From positions 62,001 to 126,000 of the forward strand of contig NZ_JAFMPY010000009.1 in the NCBI RefSeq assembly GCF_017353515.1: DNA of 64,000 nucleotides. The letters run 5' to 3'. This DNA comes from Jiella sonneratiae (GTDB lineage Bacteria; Pseudomonadota; Alphaproteobacteria; Rhizobiales; Rhizobiaceae). Under the pieces are notes generated by a model, which was not told the origin of the DNA, did no database searches, and worked only from the letters and a program-made list of their open reading frames with translations. Below are positions 9,960 through 17,759 of this stretch, in pieces (positions within the stretch are counted from its first letter, which is position 1; every line of letters starts with the position of its first letter). Made by a program: the position numbers and the translations under genes.

Positions 9960-11024
9960 TCAATCCGGGGGAGGCCCGGCCTTCGGGGCGGCGGGGCCGC
10001 GGCGGATCACCATCGGCAGGATCGATAGAAGCAGCACCAGCCGGAAGATGTGGTGGGTCGCGACATAGGCCGGGTCGTAGCCGAGCGACAGCGCCATGGC
10101 GCTCATGCCCTCGACGCCGCCCGGCGCGAAGGACACCCAGACCTGGCCGAAGGGCAGGCCGAGCCAGGAGGCGACGGCGAGGCTGACGAGGCCGGATAGG
10201 GCCACCGCGAGGGCCGTGACGAGGAGGCCGGCGGCGAAGAGGTCGCGCATCTGTGCCCGGGTCACCGCGGCAAAACGCGCCCCGATCACCGCGCCTGCAA
10301 GGGCGAAGCCGACGAAGGTGAGGAAGGTCGACGGCCGCCCCTCGATCCAGCCGATCCCGTGGCCGAGGCCGCTGATGATCACGCCCGAGAGCAGGAAGGC
10401 GGCGGGCAGGCGCAGGCGGTCGAGGAGCAGCCCGCCCGCTGCCGCGAGGGCGATCAGCGCGACGCTCGCCGGCAGTGCCAGCGTCGGACGCGCGAGGGTG
10501 GCGAGGCCGCCGCCGGCCTCGCCCTCGACGAGCGCGACGAGCGGCGGCAGCGCGACGGTGATGATCAGGAGCCTCAGGCTCTGCAGCACCATGACGAAGG
10601 ACGTGTCGATCTCCCCCTGCGGCCGGTCGGCCGCCAGCGACAGGCTGTAGGAGAGCGCCCCCGGCGACGTCGCGAGGACCGCCGTGGCCCGGCCGGTACC
10701 GAAGACGCGGCAGAGCAGCGAGGAGGAGAGAAAGAGCACGGCGATCATCGTGACCGTCAGTGCGAGGAGGCTTGCCGGAAAGCGCAGGACGTCGGACAGA
10801 AAATGCGTGGTGACGCCGGCCCCGAGCGTCACGCCGATCGTCGTGAAGCCGAGATTGCGCAGTGCCTTCGGGACTTTCGGCGACAGGCCGCAGGCCGCGA
10901 GCAGCGTCACGGCGATGGTGGAGCCGACGAGCGGACCCGCCGGAACGCCGGCCGCCTGGAACAGCGCCGCGCCGATGAGCGCCGCGCCGAGGGCCAGGAC
11001 GACCGGCCGGAGGCTTCGGATCAT
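9960..11024 (-). CDS. AbrB-family membrane protein (putative transporter)
   Basis: A 354-residue, very hydrophobic protein with about ten predicted membrane helices in two similar halves. Each half carries the family's glycine/proline-rich motif (ATSPGALSYSLSLA in the first, FAPGGVEGMSAMALSLGYDP in the second). This is the AbrB integral-membrane family, often misannotated as ammonia monooxygenase and unrelated to the Bacillus AbrB regulator. Its transport role is inferred. The start at 11024 overlaps the tctA stop by four bases (ATGA), so it is the last gene of the tctC-tctB-tctA operon and probably aids or modifies uptake of the same substrate. Confidence 0.8.
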   Translation of the reverse strand: MIRSLRPVVLALGAALIGAALFQAAGVPAGPLVGSTIAVTLLAACGLSPKVPKALRNLGFTTIGVTLGAGVTTHFLSDVLRFPASLLALTVTMIAVLFLSSSLLCRVFGTGRATAVLATSPGALSYSLSLAADRPQGEIDTSFVMVLQSLRLLIITVALPPLVALVEGEAGGGLATLARPTLALPASVALIALAAAGGLLLDRLRLPAAFLLSGVIISGLGHGIGWIEGRPSTFLTFVGFALAGAVIGARFAAVTRAQMRDLFAAGLLVTALAVALSGLVSLAVASWLGLPFGQVWVSFAPGGVEGMSAMALSLGYDPAYVATHHIFRLVLLLSILPMVIRRGPAAPKAGPPPD

Positions 11025-12544
11025 GCAGGGGCCTTCGGCGACTCCGCCTCGTCCAGCCGCCGGCGCCGGCGCGACAGCGCGATCGGCACGACGACGACGA
11101 GGAATGCCATGAGGTAGAGGGCGATGCTGTTGAAGGACGAGACGAGGATCGTCCAGTCGCCGGCGGAGATCGACAAGGCACGGCGCAGATTGTCCTCGAA
11201 GAGGCCGCCGAGCACGAAGCCGAGGATCACCGGCGCGAGGCTGAACTGCAGCTTGCGCAGGAACCAGCCGAACACGCCGAGCGCGGTGATCATGTAGAGA
11301 TCGTGCGGGTTCGAGACCACCGAATAGACGCCGACGAAAGCGAGCACCGCGATCAGTGGGGTGAGGAACTGCTGCGGGATGGTCAGCATGCGGGCGAACA
11401 GCCCGACCAGCGGCAGGTTGATGATCAAGAGCGCGATGTTTCCGATATACATCGAGGCGATCAGGCCCCAGGCGATCTCCGGCCGCTGCGAGAACATCAG
11501 CGGGCCGGGCGTGACGTTGAACAGAAGCAGCGCGCCGAGCAGGATGGCGGTGGTGCCAGAGCCCGGAATGCCGAGGGTCAGCATCGGCACCATGGCGCCG
11601 CCGGCCGAGGCGTTGTTGGCCGCTTCCGGCGCCGCGAGGCCGCGCATGTCGCCCTCGCCGAACCTCGAGGCGTCGCGCGCGGCGCGCTTTTCGGTGCCGT
11701 AGGCGACGGCCGAGGCGACGGAGGCGCCGGTGCCCGGCAGGATGCCGATGAAGAAGCCGATGATCGAGCCGCGCAGGATCGTCCACTTGACGAAGGCGAG
11801 GTCCTTCATCGTCACGAAGCTCTTGTCGATCTTCAGCGTCTTCAGCGTGCCGGCGGCCTGCTGCTCGACGAGGTGGATGAGCTCGGCCATGCCGAACAGG
11901 CCGATGACGACGACGAGGAAGTCGATGCCGGCGAGGATGTCGGGAATGCCGAAGGTGAAGCGGGCGACGCCGGTGTTGGCGTCGATGCCGATCGAGGCGA
12001 GCATCAGGCCGATGACGGCGGCGAGCAGCGTCTTCACCGGGTTGGAACCGACCAGCGAGGCGAGCGAGGCGAAGGCGAAGACCATCAGCGCCACGTAGTC
12101 CGACGGCGAGAAGGTGATCGCGTAGGAGGCGAGCGCCGGGCCGAAGAAGCTCATCAGGATGACGGAGAAGGTGCCGCCGATGAAGGAGGCGACGGCCGAG
12201 AGCGACAGCGCCTTGCCGGCCTCGCCGTTCCTCGCCATCGGGTTGCCGTCGAGCGTCGTCATCACCGCGCCGGCGTCGCCGGGAACGTTGAGCAGGATCG
12301 ACGAGATGCGGCCGCCATATTCGGCGCCGTAATAGATGCCGGCGAGCAGGATGATCGCCGATTCCGGCTTGAAGCCGAGGCCGTAGGCGATCGGCAGGAG
12401 GATCGCGACGCCGTTGATCGGGCCGATGCCGGGCAGGGCGCCGATCAGGGTCCCGGCGAAGCAGCCGGCGAGGACGAGAAAAAGGTTGAAGGGGTCGAGC
12501 GCGACGGCAAAGCCCGAAGCGAGGCCGGAGAAGACGGCGTCCAT
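11021..12544 (-). CDS. tctA: tripartite tricarboxylate transporter, large membrane subunit TctA
   Basis: TctA is the large translocating subunit of TTT transporters, which take up di- and tricarboxylates using a periplasmic binding protein and an ion gradient. The 507-residue protein shows the two TctA signature regions GTLIGALPGIGPINGVAILLP near the N-terminus and GILPGTGASVASAVAYGTEKR in the second half. It also has FGEGDMRGLAAPEAANNASAGGA and LGIPGSGTTA, and about eleven membrane helices. ATG 12544 is chosen over an in-frame TTG two codons upstream; GAGGTGAG lies just before it. It follows tctB after seven bases. Confidence 0.95.
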   Translation of the reverse strand: MDAVFSGLASGFAVALDPFNLFLVLAGCFAGTLIGALPGIGPINGVAILLPIAYGLGFKPESAIILLAGIYYGAEYGGRISSILLNVPGDAGAVMTTLDGNPMARNGEAGKALSLSAVASFIGGTFSVILMSFFGPALASYAITFSPSDYVALMVFAFASLASLVGSNPVKTLLAAVIGLMLASIGIDANTGVARFTFGIPDILAGIDFLVVVIGLFGMAELIHLVEQQAAGTLKTLKIDKSFVTMKDLAFVKWTILRGSIIGFFIGILPGTGASVASAVAYGTEKRAARDASRFGEGDMRGLAAPEAANNASAGGAMVPMLTLGIPGSGTTAILLGALLLFNVTPGPLMFSQRPEIAWGLIASMYIGNIALLIINLPLVGLFARMLTIPQQFLTPLIAVLAFVGVYSVVSNPHDLYMITALGVFGWFLRKLQFSLAPVILGFVLGGLFEDNLRRALSISAGDWTILVSSFNSIALYLMAFLVVVVPIALSRRRRRLDEAESPKAPA

Positions 12545-12551
12545 GGTCAAC

Positions 12552-12992
12552 TCACCTCAGGAACGTCAGGATGCCTGCCGGCAGGTTCAGATCGAGCAGG
12601 CGGGTGCAGAGGAGATAGCCGAAGAGCCCGATGCCGAGGCTGAAGGCGAGCGCCGGGACGAGCCGCGAGCCGAGCATCATCGACAGCGCCATGCAGAAGG
12701 CGAAGGTGGCGATGACGAAGCCGAGCGGTTGGAACAGAAAAGCGTAGACGAGAAGCATCGCGACGAGCGCGGCGAGCCGGCCGAGGCTGCGGGCCGGCAG
12801 CCCGAGCGATTCGACGTCGGGCCGCACCAGGACGTAGAGGATGCAGGGGATCGCCACCAGGCCGAGGATGCGCGGCCAGCTCTCCGGGCCGAGCGGATCG
12901 TATTGGAACGGTGCGTGGATCAGCGTGAAGGCGATGATCGTGTAGCCGATCGCCACCAGGAGCAGCACGCCGGCAAAAATCCGGTCCGCCAT
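12552..12992 (-). CDS. tctB: tripartite tricarboxylate transporter, small membrane subunit TctB
   Basis: A 146-residue protein with four predicted membrane helices and the family's typical pattern. It has an N-terminal helix (IFAGVLLLVAIGYTIIAF), an extracytoplasmic loop with the DPLGPESWPRILG motif, and then two or three helices ending in CTRLLDLNLPAG. The start MADRIF at 12992 fits the family length. An in-frame upstream GTG-type extension is rejected as low-complexity sequence. TctB is an essential but poorly understood partner of TctA in the inner membrane. It lies between tctC and tctA. Confidence 0.92.
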   Translation of the reverse strand: MADRIFAGVLLLVAIGYTIIAFTLIHAPFQYDPLGPESWPRILGLVAIPCILYVLVRPDVESLGLPARSLGRLAALVAMLLVYAFLFQPLGFVIATFAFCMALSMMLGSRLVPALAFSLGIGLFGYLLCTRLLDLNLPAGILTFLR

Positions 12993-13066
12993 GGACGACT
13001 CCGAGTTGGAAGAAAATCCGTGCCGGGCGGCCGCGCGCGTCGTGGCGGCGGCGGACGGCCCGGCAG

Positions 13067-13084
13067 GGCCCATGCCCATGGGCC
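13067..13084 (-). promoter_or_regulatory. intercistronic hairpin between tctC and tctB
   Basis: An 8-base-pair palindromic stem (13067-13074 and 13077-13084) lies in the 146-base gap after tctC. Hairpins at this point usually protect the 3' end of the binding-protein message or reduce read-through, so that the binding protein is made in excess over the membrane subunits. Confidence 0.45.
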
Positions 13085-13138
13085 GCGGCAGCCCTCTTAC
13101 AAAGGACGCGCCGCGGCCCGCGGGTCAGTCCGGGAGGA

Positions 13139-14107
13139 CTATTGGATCAGGCCGGCGTCCTTGGCGATGCCGGTCATGCGCTCGACGCGCTTCTTCATGT
13201 CGGCGTCCATCTCCTTGCCCGACAGGTCCATGGGCAGAAGGCCCTTGTCCTTGACGAGCTTGGCCCATTCGTCGGTGCCGTAGGCGGCTTTGAAGACGTC
13301 GACCCACTTGTTGTAGGCCTCGTCGGGGACGTCCTTGCCCATGTAGTAGCCGCGCACGATCGGCCATTCGGCGTCGTAGCCGAGTTCCTTGGCGGTCGGG
13401 ATGTCGGCGAAGGGCTCCGGCAGGCGCTCGCCGCTCAGCGTCGCGAGGATGCGCATCTCGCCGGTGCCGAGATGCGAGACCATCTCGCCGACGTCGCCGA
13501 GATAGACCTGGATCGAGCCGCCGAGCAGGCCGGCGATCGCCTCGCCGCCGCCGTCGAAGGCGACGTAGCGCATCTTGCGCGGGTCGAGTTCCTTCGACTT
13601 CAGGAGGATCGCCGCCTTCATCCAGTCCTGCGAACCGACCGAGCCGCCGGCGCCCATGACCACCGAGCCCGGATCCTTCTCGACCACCTTCATCAGGTCG
13701 TCGAGGGTCTTGTAGGGGCTGTCGTCGCGCACGATGACGGCGCCGTAGTCCGTGCCGGCCGTCGCCAGGAAGCGCACGTCGTTGGCGCCCCACTGGCCGT
13801 ATTTGCCGGTCGCCATGTTCAAGAGCGAGCCGGAGGAGAAGGCGACGATGGCGTTCGGATCGTCGGTGCGGGTGGTGTTGAACAGGTTGATGGCGACGGC
13901 GCCGATGCCGCCGGGCATGAAGGTCACTTCCATCGGGCCGTTCAGCTGCTTTTCGAGGCCCTGCTGCGCGATGCGGCAGGTAAGGTCGAAGCCGCCGCCG
14001 GGCTTGGCCGGCGCGACGCATTCCGGCCGGTCGATTTCCTGCGCAAGCGCCGGTGCGCTGACGACGCCGGCCAGCAGCAGAGCGGATGCGATGTTGAGCA
14101 GTCTCAT
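13139..14107 (-). CDS. tctC: tripartite tricarboxylate transporter, periplasmic substrate-binding protein TctC
   Basis: A 322-residue periplasmic binding protein (Bug/TctC family). The signal peptide MRLLNIASALLLAGVVSAPA ends near ALAQ-EID. The mature part has the Bug-type features: CVAPAKPGGGFDLTCR (the usual P..PGGG.D motif), VTFMPGGIGAVAIN, VVMGAGGSVGSQDW and LATLSGERLPEPFADIPTAKELGYD. It captures a carboxylate, perhaps citrate, tricarballylate or a related acid, and hands it to TctAB. ATG 14107 has a GGAGG-type ribosome binding site. It is the first gene of tctC-tctB-tctA-abrB and is divergent from tctDE. Confidence 0.93.
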   Translation of the reverse strand: MRLLNIASALLLAGVVSAPALAQEIDRPECVAPAKPGGGFDLTCRIAQQGLEKQLNGPMEVTFMPGGIGAVAINLFNTTRTDDPNAIVAFSSGSLLNMATGKYGQWGANDVRFLATAGTDYGAVIVRDDSPYKTLDDLMKVVEKDPGSVVMGAGGSVGSQDWMKAAILLKSKELDPRKMRYVAFDGGGEAIAGLLGGSIQVYLGDVGEMVSHLGTGEMRILATLSGERLPEPFADIPTAKELGYDAEWPIVRGYYMGKDVPDEAYNKWVDVFKAAYGTDEWAKLVKDKGLLPMDLSGKEMDADMKKRVERMTGIAKDAGLIQ

Positions 14108-14203
14108 GATTGGGTCCTCCCAGCGGTGCTTGTGCGGAAAGAGAAGCCCGACGAGGGTCCGCCACCGGCCGCCGATGCCCGTGTCGGGCCGGCCTCGCGG
14201 CTG

Positions 14204-14224
14204 GCCGCCCTCCTTCCGGGCGGC
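14204..14224 (-). promoter_or_regulatory. hairpin in the tctC leader
   Basis: A 7-base-pair stem (14204-14210 and 14218-14224) with a seven-base loop lies about 100 bases before the tctC start, between the phased repeats and the gene. It would be in the 5' leader of the tctC transcript if transcription starts near the repeats. No function is shown. Confidence 0.3.
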
Positions 14225-14262
14225 GCCGTTTCCTCTCTCCCATCCGGCACCTAGTCGGCCTG

Positions 14263-14312
14263 GCTGACCGTGGCTTGACGCCAAGCTGACACGACGCTGA
14301 CACGGGCTTGCC
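14263..14312. promoter_or_regulatory. phased TGAC repeats, candidate TctD-binding sites
   Basis: TGAC occurs at 14265, 14276, 14287 and 14298, that is at an exact period of 11 bases, and a degenerate fifth copy (TGCC) follows at 14309. The last two full copies are identical over nine bases (GCTGACACG). OmpR/PhoB-family regulators bind tandem direct repeats with an 11-base period on one DNA face. The array lies in the intergenic region shared by tctC and tctD, so it is the best candidate operator for the response regulator encoded next to it. Confidence 0.7.
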
Positions 14313-14385
14313 GCATTGCGATGCTGCGACGCCGCACAGCCTGTCGCTTCTCAAAGCCGCGACGGACGGCTAAGCCTCAAGAACC

Positions 14386-15057
14386 ATGCGCATTTTGCTC
14401 GTCGAAGACATGAGCGAGCTGTCCGAGGCCATCCTCGAACGGTTTCGCGCCGAAGGCCACGCGATCGACCTCGAAAACGACGGGGCCGAGGCGGAGGCGC
14501 TGCTGCGGCACGCCGGCTTCGACCTCGTCATCCTCGACATCAACCTGCCGACGATGAACGGCTACGAGGTGCTGCGGGCGATGCGGGCGCGCGGCGACCG
14601 GACGCCGGTGCTGGTGCTGACCGCCCGCTCCGAGATCGACGACCGCATCGTCGGCCTCGACGTCGGGGCCGACGACTACATGGTCAAGCCCTTCGACTTC
14701 CGGGAGCTCTCCGCCCGCTGCCGGGCACTGGTCAGGCGGCGCACCGGCGAGGCCAGCAACGTCTTCACCCAGGGCGACTTCGAGTTCGACCGCGGTGCGC
14801 GGCGGGCGCTTCTCGGCGGCGTCGACCTCGAACTGCGCCAGCGCGAGGTGCAGGTGCTGGAGCTGTTCCTCGGGCATCTCGGCCGCGTCCTGACCAAGGA
14901 CGAAGTGGCCGATCGCATCTACACCTTCGACGAGGCGCCGAGCCTCAACGCCGTCGAGCAGACGATCACGCGGCTGCGCAAGAAGCTCGAAGGCTCGCCG
15001 CTGCAGATCCGCACCATCCGCGGTCTCGGCTACATCGCCAGCATCGTCGAGGCTTAG
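14386..15057 (+). CDS. tctD: OmpR-family response regulator TctD
   Basis: A 223-residue two-component response regulator. The receiver domain has the acidic pair E7-D8, the phospho-acceptor D51 (VILDINLP), T79 and K101 (MVKPFD). The C-terminal winged-helix domain of OmpR type begins near residue 125 and includes LRQREVQVLELFL, then the ITRLRKKL and IRTIRGLGY blocks. By homology and position (divergent from tctCBA, next to a TctE-type kinase) it should control the transporter. Its stop is one base before the kinase start at 15059, giving tight coupling. The phased TGAC repeats are 74-123 bases upstream. Confidence 0.92.
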   Translation: MRILLVEDMSELSEAILERFRAEGHAIDLENDGAEAEALLRHAGFDLVILDINLPTMNGYEVLRAMRARGDRTPVLVLTARSEIDDRIVGLDVGADDYMVKPFDFRELSARCRALVRRRTGEASNVFTQGDFEFDRGARRALLGGVDLELRQREVQVLELFLGHLGRVLTKDEVADRIYTFDEAPSLNAVEQTITRLRKKLEGSPLQIRTIRGLGYIASIVEA

Positions 15058-15058
15058 G

Positions 15059-16495
15059 ATGCTCGCCGCACCGCCGCATCAGGGGCGCCCCTATTCGCTG
15101 CGCCGGCGGCTGATGATCGCCTCGATGGCGGCCTTCGCGCTACTGATCGCCGTCCTGTCGGTCAGCCTGTGGACCTATGCGGCGAGCGCGGCGAACCGGA
15201 CCTACGACCTCCTGCTCCGCGGCGCGGCGATCGCGATCCTCGAACGCATCACCGTGACGCCGGAGGGGATCGACATCGACCTGCCGCCCTCGGCGCTCGA
15301 AATCCTCACGCTGGACGACGACGACCGCGTCTTCTACCGCGTCCTCGACGCGCAGGGCACGACGCTGACCGGCACCCCCGACCTTCCCGCCGAGGGGCTG
15401 TTCGAGCGGCCGCTGCCGCTGCAGGAGCCGGTGTTCTTCGACAGTCCCTACAGCGGCGAGACGGTGCGCTTCGTCGTCTACGGCCGCACGCTGCTCAGCG
15501 CCGAAAAGCCGCAATGGATCGGCGTGCAGGTCGGCCAGACGCGGCTCGCCCGCAATGCCATGCGCAAAGACCTGATCCTCAAGGGGCTGGTGCCGCTCGC
15601 CGCGCTGTCGATCGCCGGGGTCGCCATGGCGCGGGCGGGAATCGGCCTCGCGATGCGCCCGCTCGCCGGGATCGAGCGCGACATCCGCGAGCGCCAGTCC
15701 AACGACCTGCAGCCGCTCGGCGCGGCGCCGCCGCGCGAGGTCGAGAGCCTGATCACCGCGATCAACGGCTTCATGCGGCGGCTCGACCTGTCGCGCGGCC
15801 AGGCGGAGTCCTTCATCGCCGACGTCGCCCACCAGATGCGCAGCTCGCTGGCGACCCTCTACGGCCATCTGGAATATGCCGGCGAGGGGGGCGAGCAGGG
15901 TGCCGCGGCCGTCGCCAGGGCGCGTGAGCAGGCCCGCCGGACGGTGCGGCTGACCAACCAGCTCCTCAGCCACGCCATGGTGATCCACCGCGCCGACAAG
16001 GGGATGTTCCAGTCGGTCGATCTCGCCGAGCTCGTCCGCCGCCTGCTCGAGGAGATCCTGCGCGACGACAAGGCCGGGGCGGTCGACTTCGCGGTGGAGC
16101 TGCCGCCGGACGGCTTCGCGCCGCGGGTCGAGGGCGACGCCATCGCGATCCGCGAGGCGCTGCGCAATCTCGTCGACAACGCGCTTCGCCACGGCCCGGT
16201 GGACAACCAGATCACCCTGCGCGTTTCGCCGACGCGGCTCGCGGGGCGGCCGGCCTTCGAGATCGCCGTCGACGACGCCGGGCCGGGCATTGCCGACGCC
16301 GACAAGCCGCGCGTCGTCGAGCGGTTCTACACGCGCGGCCCCGGCGGCGGTTCGGGGATCGGCCTTGCGATCGTCGTCGCCGTCGCCGAGAGCCACAAGG
16401 GCCGCTTCGACCTCAGGGACCGCGCCCCGGCCGGCCTCAGCGCGACGATCACGCTGCCGGAAACGCCGCCGCCGGACGCCGGGGCGGGGCGATGA
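15059..16495 (+). CDS. tctE: sensor histidine kinase TctE
   Basis: A 478-residue inner-membrane kinase. There is a first membrane helix at about residues 18-40, a periplasmic sensor region of about 130 residues resembling the 2CSK_N domain of TctE kinases (RTYDLLLRGAAIAI...ITVTPEG), and a second helix at about 172-195. The H-box follows with H258 in FIADVAHQMRSSLATL, then the N-box LRNLVDNALRHG, the G1 box DDAGPGI and the G2 box GGGSGIGLAI. It is expected to sense a carboxylate in the periplasm, directly or through the next gene product, and to phosphorylate TctD. Its stop overlaps the start of the binding-protein gene by four bases (ATGA). Confidence 0.92.
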   Translation: MLAAPPHQGRPYSLRRRLMIASMAAFALLIAVLSVSLWTYAASAANRTYDLLLRGAAIAILERITVTPEGIDIDLPPSALEILTLDDDDRVFYRVLDAQGTTLTGTPDLPAEGLFERPLPLQEPVFFDSPYSGETVRFVVYGRTLLSAEKPQWIGVQVGQTRLARNAMRKDLILKGLVPLAALSIAGVAMARAGIGLAMRPLAGIERDIRERQSNDLQPLGAAPPREVESLITAINGFMRRLDLSRGQAESFIADVAHQMRSSLATLYGHLEYAGEGGEQGAAAVARAREQARRTVRLTNQLLSHAMVIHRADKGMFQSVDLAELVRRLLEEILRDDKAGAVDFAVELPPDGFAPRVEGDAIAIREALRNLVDNALRHGPVDNQITLRVSPTRLAGRPAFEIAVDDAGPGIADADKPRVVERFYTRGPGGGSGIGLAIVVAVAESHKGRFDLRDRAPAGLSATITLPETPPPDAGAGR

Positions 16496-17562
16496 CGCGC
16501 GCCCGGCTCGTCCTGATCGCCGGCCTCGTCCTCGCCGGCGCGGCGCTCGCCGTCTCCGTGGTCTCGCTGCAGCGGCCGAGCGGCACGGGGCGCACCACCC
16601 TCGACGTGTGGAGCGCCACGGACACGGCGGCGATGTCGGCGATCGTCGCCGGCTTCGAGGCGGCGCATCCCGAAATCGCGGTCCGCTACACCGAATTCAA
16701 CACCTCCGAGCTGCAGGAAGCCGTGCTCGACGCGAAGCAGGTTCCCGACCTCGTCATTTCGTCGGCGATGGACCTGCAGGTGGAGCTGGTCAACCGCGGT
16801 CTGGCGAGCCCGCTTTCCGACATGCCCGAGACGCCGGAATGGTCGCGCTGGCGCAACGAGCTGTTCGGTTTCACCGAGGAGCCGGTGGCGCTCGTCTACA
16901 ACCGCCGGGCATTTTCGCAACGGCCGCTCCCGGCCACCCGCTCGGAACTCGCCGGCATGATCCGCGACGACCCGCGCTTCTTCGACGGCCGCGTCGGCAC
17001 CTACGACGTCGGGCTGTCGGGGGTCGGCTACATGTTCGCCACCCAGGACGCCCAGCGCGGCTTCCAGGCCTCCCGCCTGGTGGAATCCCTGGGCCGCGCC
17101 AAGGCCAAGACCTACTGCTGCACCAACGACATGGTCGAGAAGGTCGCGGACGGAACGCTGGTCCTCGCCTACAACGTCATCGGCTCCTACGCCCTGGAAC
17201 AGGTGCAGAGGGATCCGCGGCTCGGGATCCTCCTCCTCAGCGACTATGCGCTGGTGTTCACCCGTTCGGTGCTGGTCACGAAGGCCTCAGACGCCAAGCC
17301 GGCCGCCTCCTCCTTCGTGCGCTTCCTCCTCTCCGAGGCCGGCCAGAGGCTGATCGGCCAGCGCTCCTCGCTGTTTCCGCTTGTCGAGAACCTTCAGGAG
17401 GGACAGTCCTTTCTCGAGACGCGGTTCGAAGGCACGACCTCGCTCCTGCCGATCCGCCTGCGGCCGAGCCTGCTCACCTGGCTCGACGGCAGGAAGAAGG
17501 AGAAGTTCCTGCGCGAATGGCAGGCCTCGATCCAGGGGCGGACGCGCCAGCCGGAGCGGTGA
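16492..17562 (+). CDS. ABC-type periplasmic substrate-binding protein without its own transporter
   Basis: A 356-residue extracytoplasmic protein of the iron/sulfate-type solute-binding class. It has a hydrophobic N-terminus (ARLVLIAGLVLAGAALAVSVVSL) that is a signal peptide or an anchor. The body begins LDVWSATDTAAMSAIVAGFEAAHPEI and VRYTEFNTSEL, then PDLVISSAMDLQ, and ends near SSLFPLVENLQEG. No permease or ATPase gene is close by. Its start overlaps the kinase stop by four bases, so it is co-translated with TctE. The inferred role is an auxiliary periplasmic sensor that loads the ligand and contacts the kinase. Confidence 0.8.
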   Translation: MTRARLVLIAGLVLAGAALAVSVVSLQRPSGTGRTTLDVWSATDTAAMSAIVAGFEAAHPEIAVRYTEFNTSELQEAVLDAKQVPDLVISSAMDLQVELVNRGLASPLSDMPETPEWSRWRNELFGFTEEPVALVYNRRAFSQRPLPATRSELAGMIRDDPRFFDGRVGTYDVGLSGVGYMFATQDAQRGFQASRLVESLGRAKAKTYCCTNDMVEKVADGTLVLAYNVIGSYALEQVQRDPRLGILLLSDYALVFTRSVLVTKASDAKPAASSFVRFLLSEAGQRLIGQRSSLFPLVENLQEGQSFLETRFEGTTSLLPIRLRPSLLTWLDGRKKEKFLREWQASIQGRTRQPER

Positions 17563-17759
17563 GCGGCGGCCGACGCCTCCGTCCCGTCCGGCGCCCGCCG
17601 ACCCTGCCGGCCGCGTCGCCGGTCGCAGGCGCCACAATCGATCACCCGCAGCGGATCCTGCGGAGGATTATGCCGGGCAAGGGCCGCCTTCGCGCTCTCT
17701 TGTCGTCGTGCCGGGACTAGGAAGGCGACTGGACGCAGTCTTCGCGAAAAGGTCCGCCC

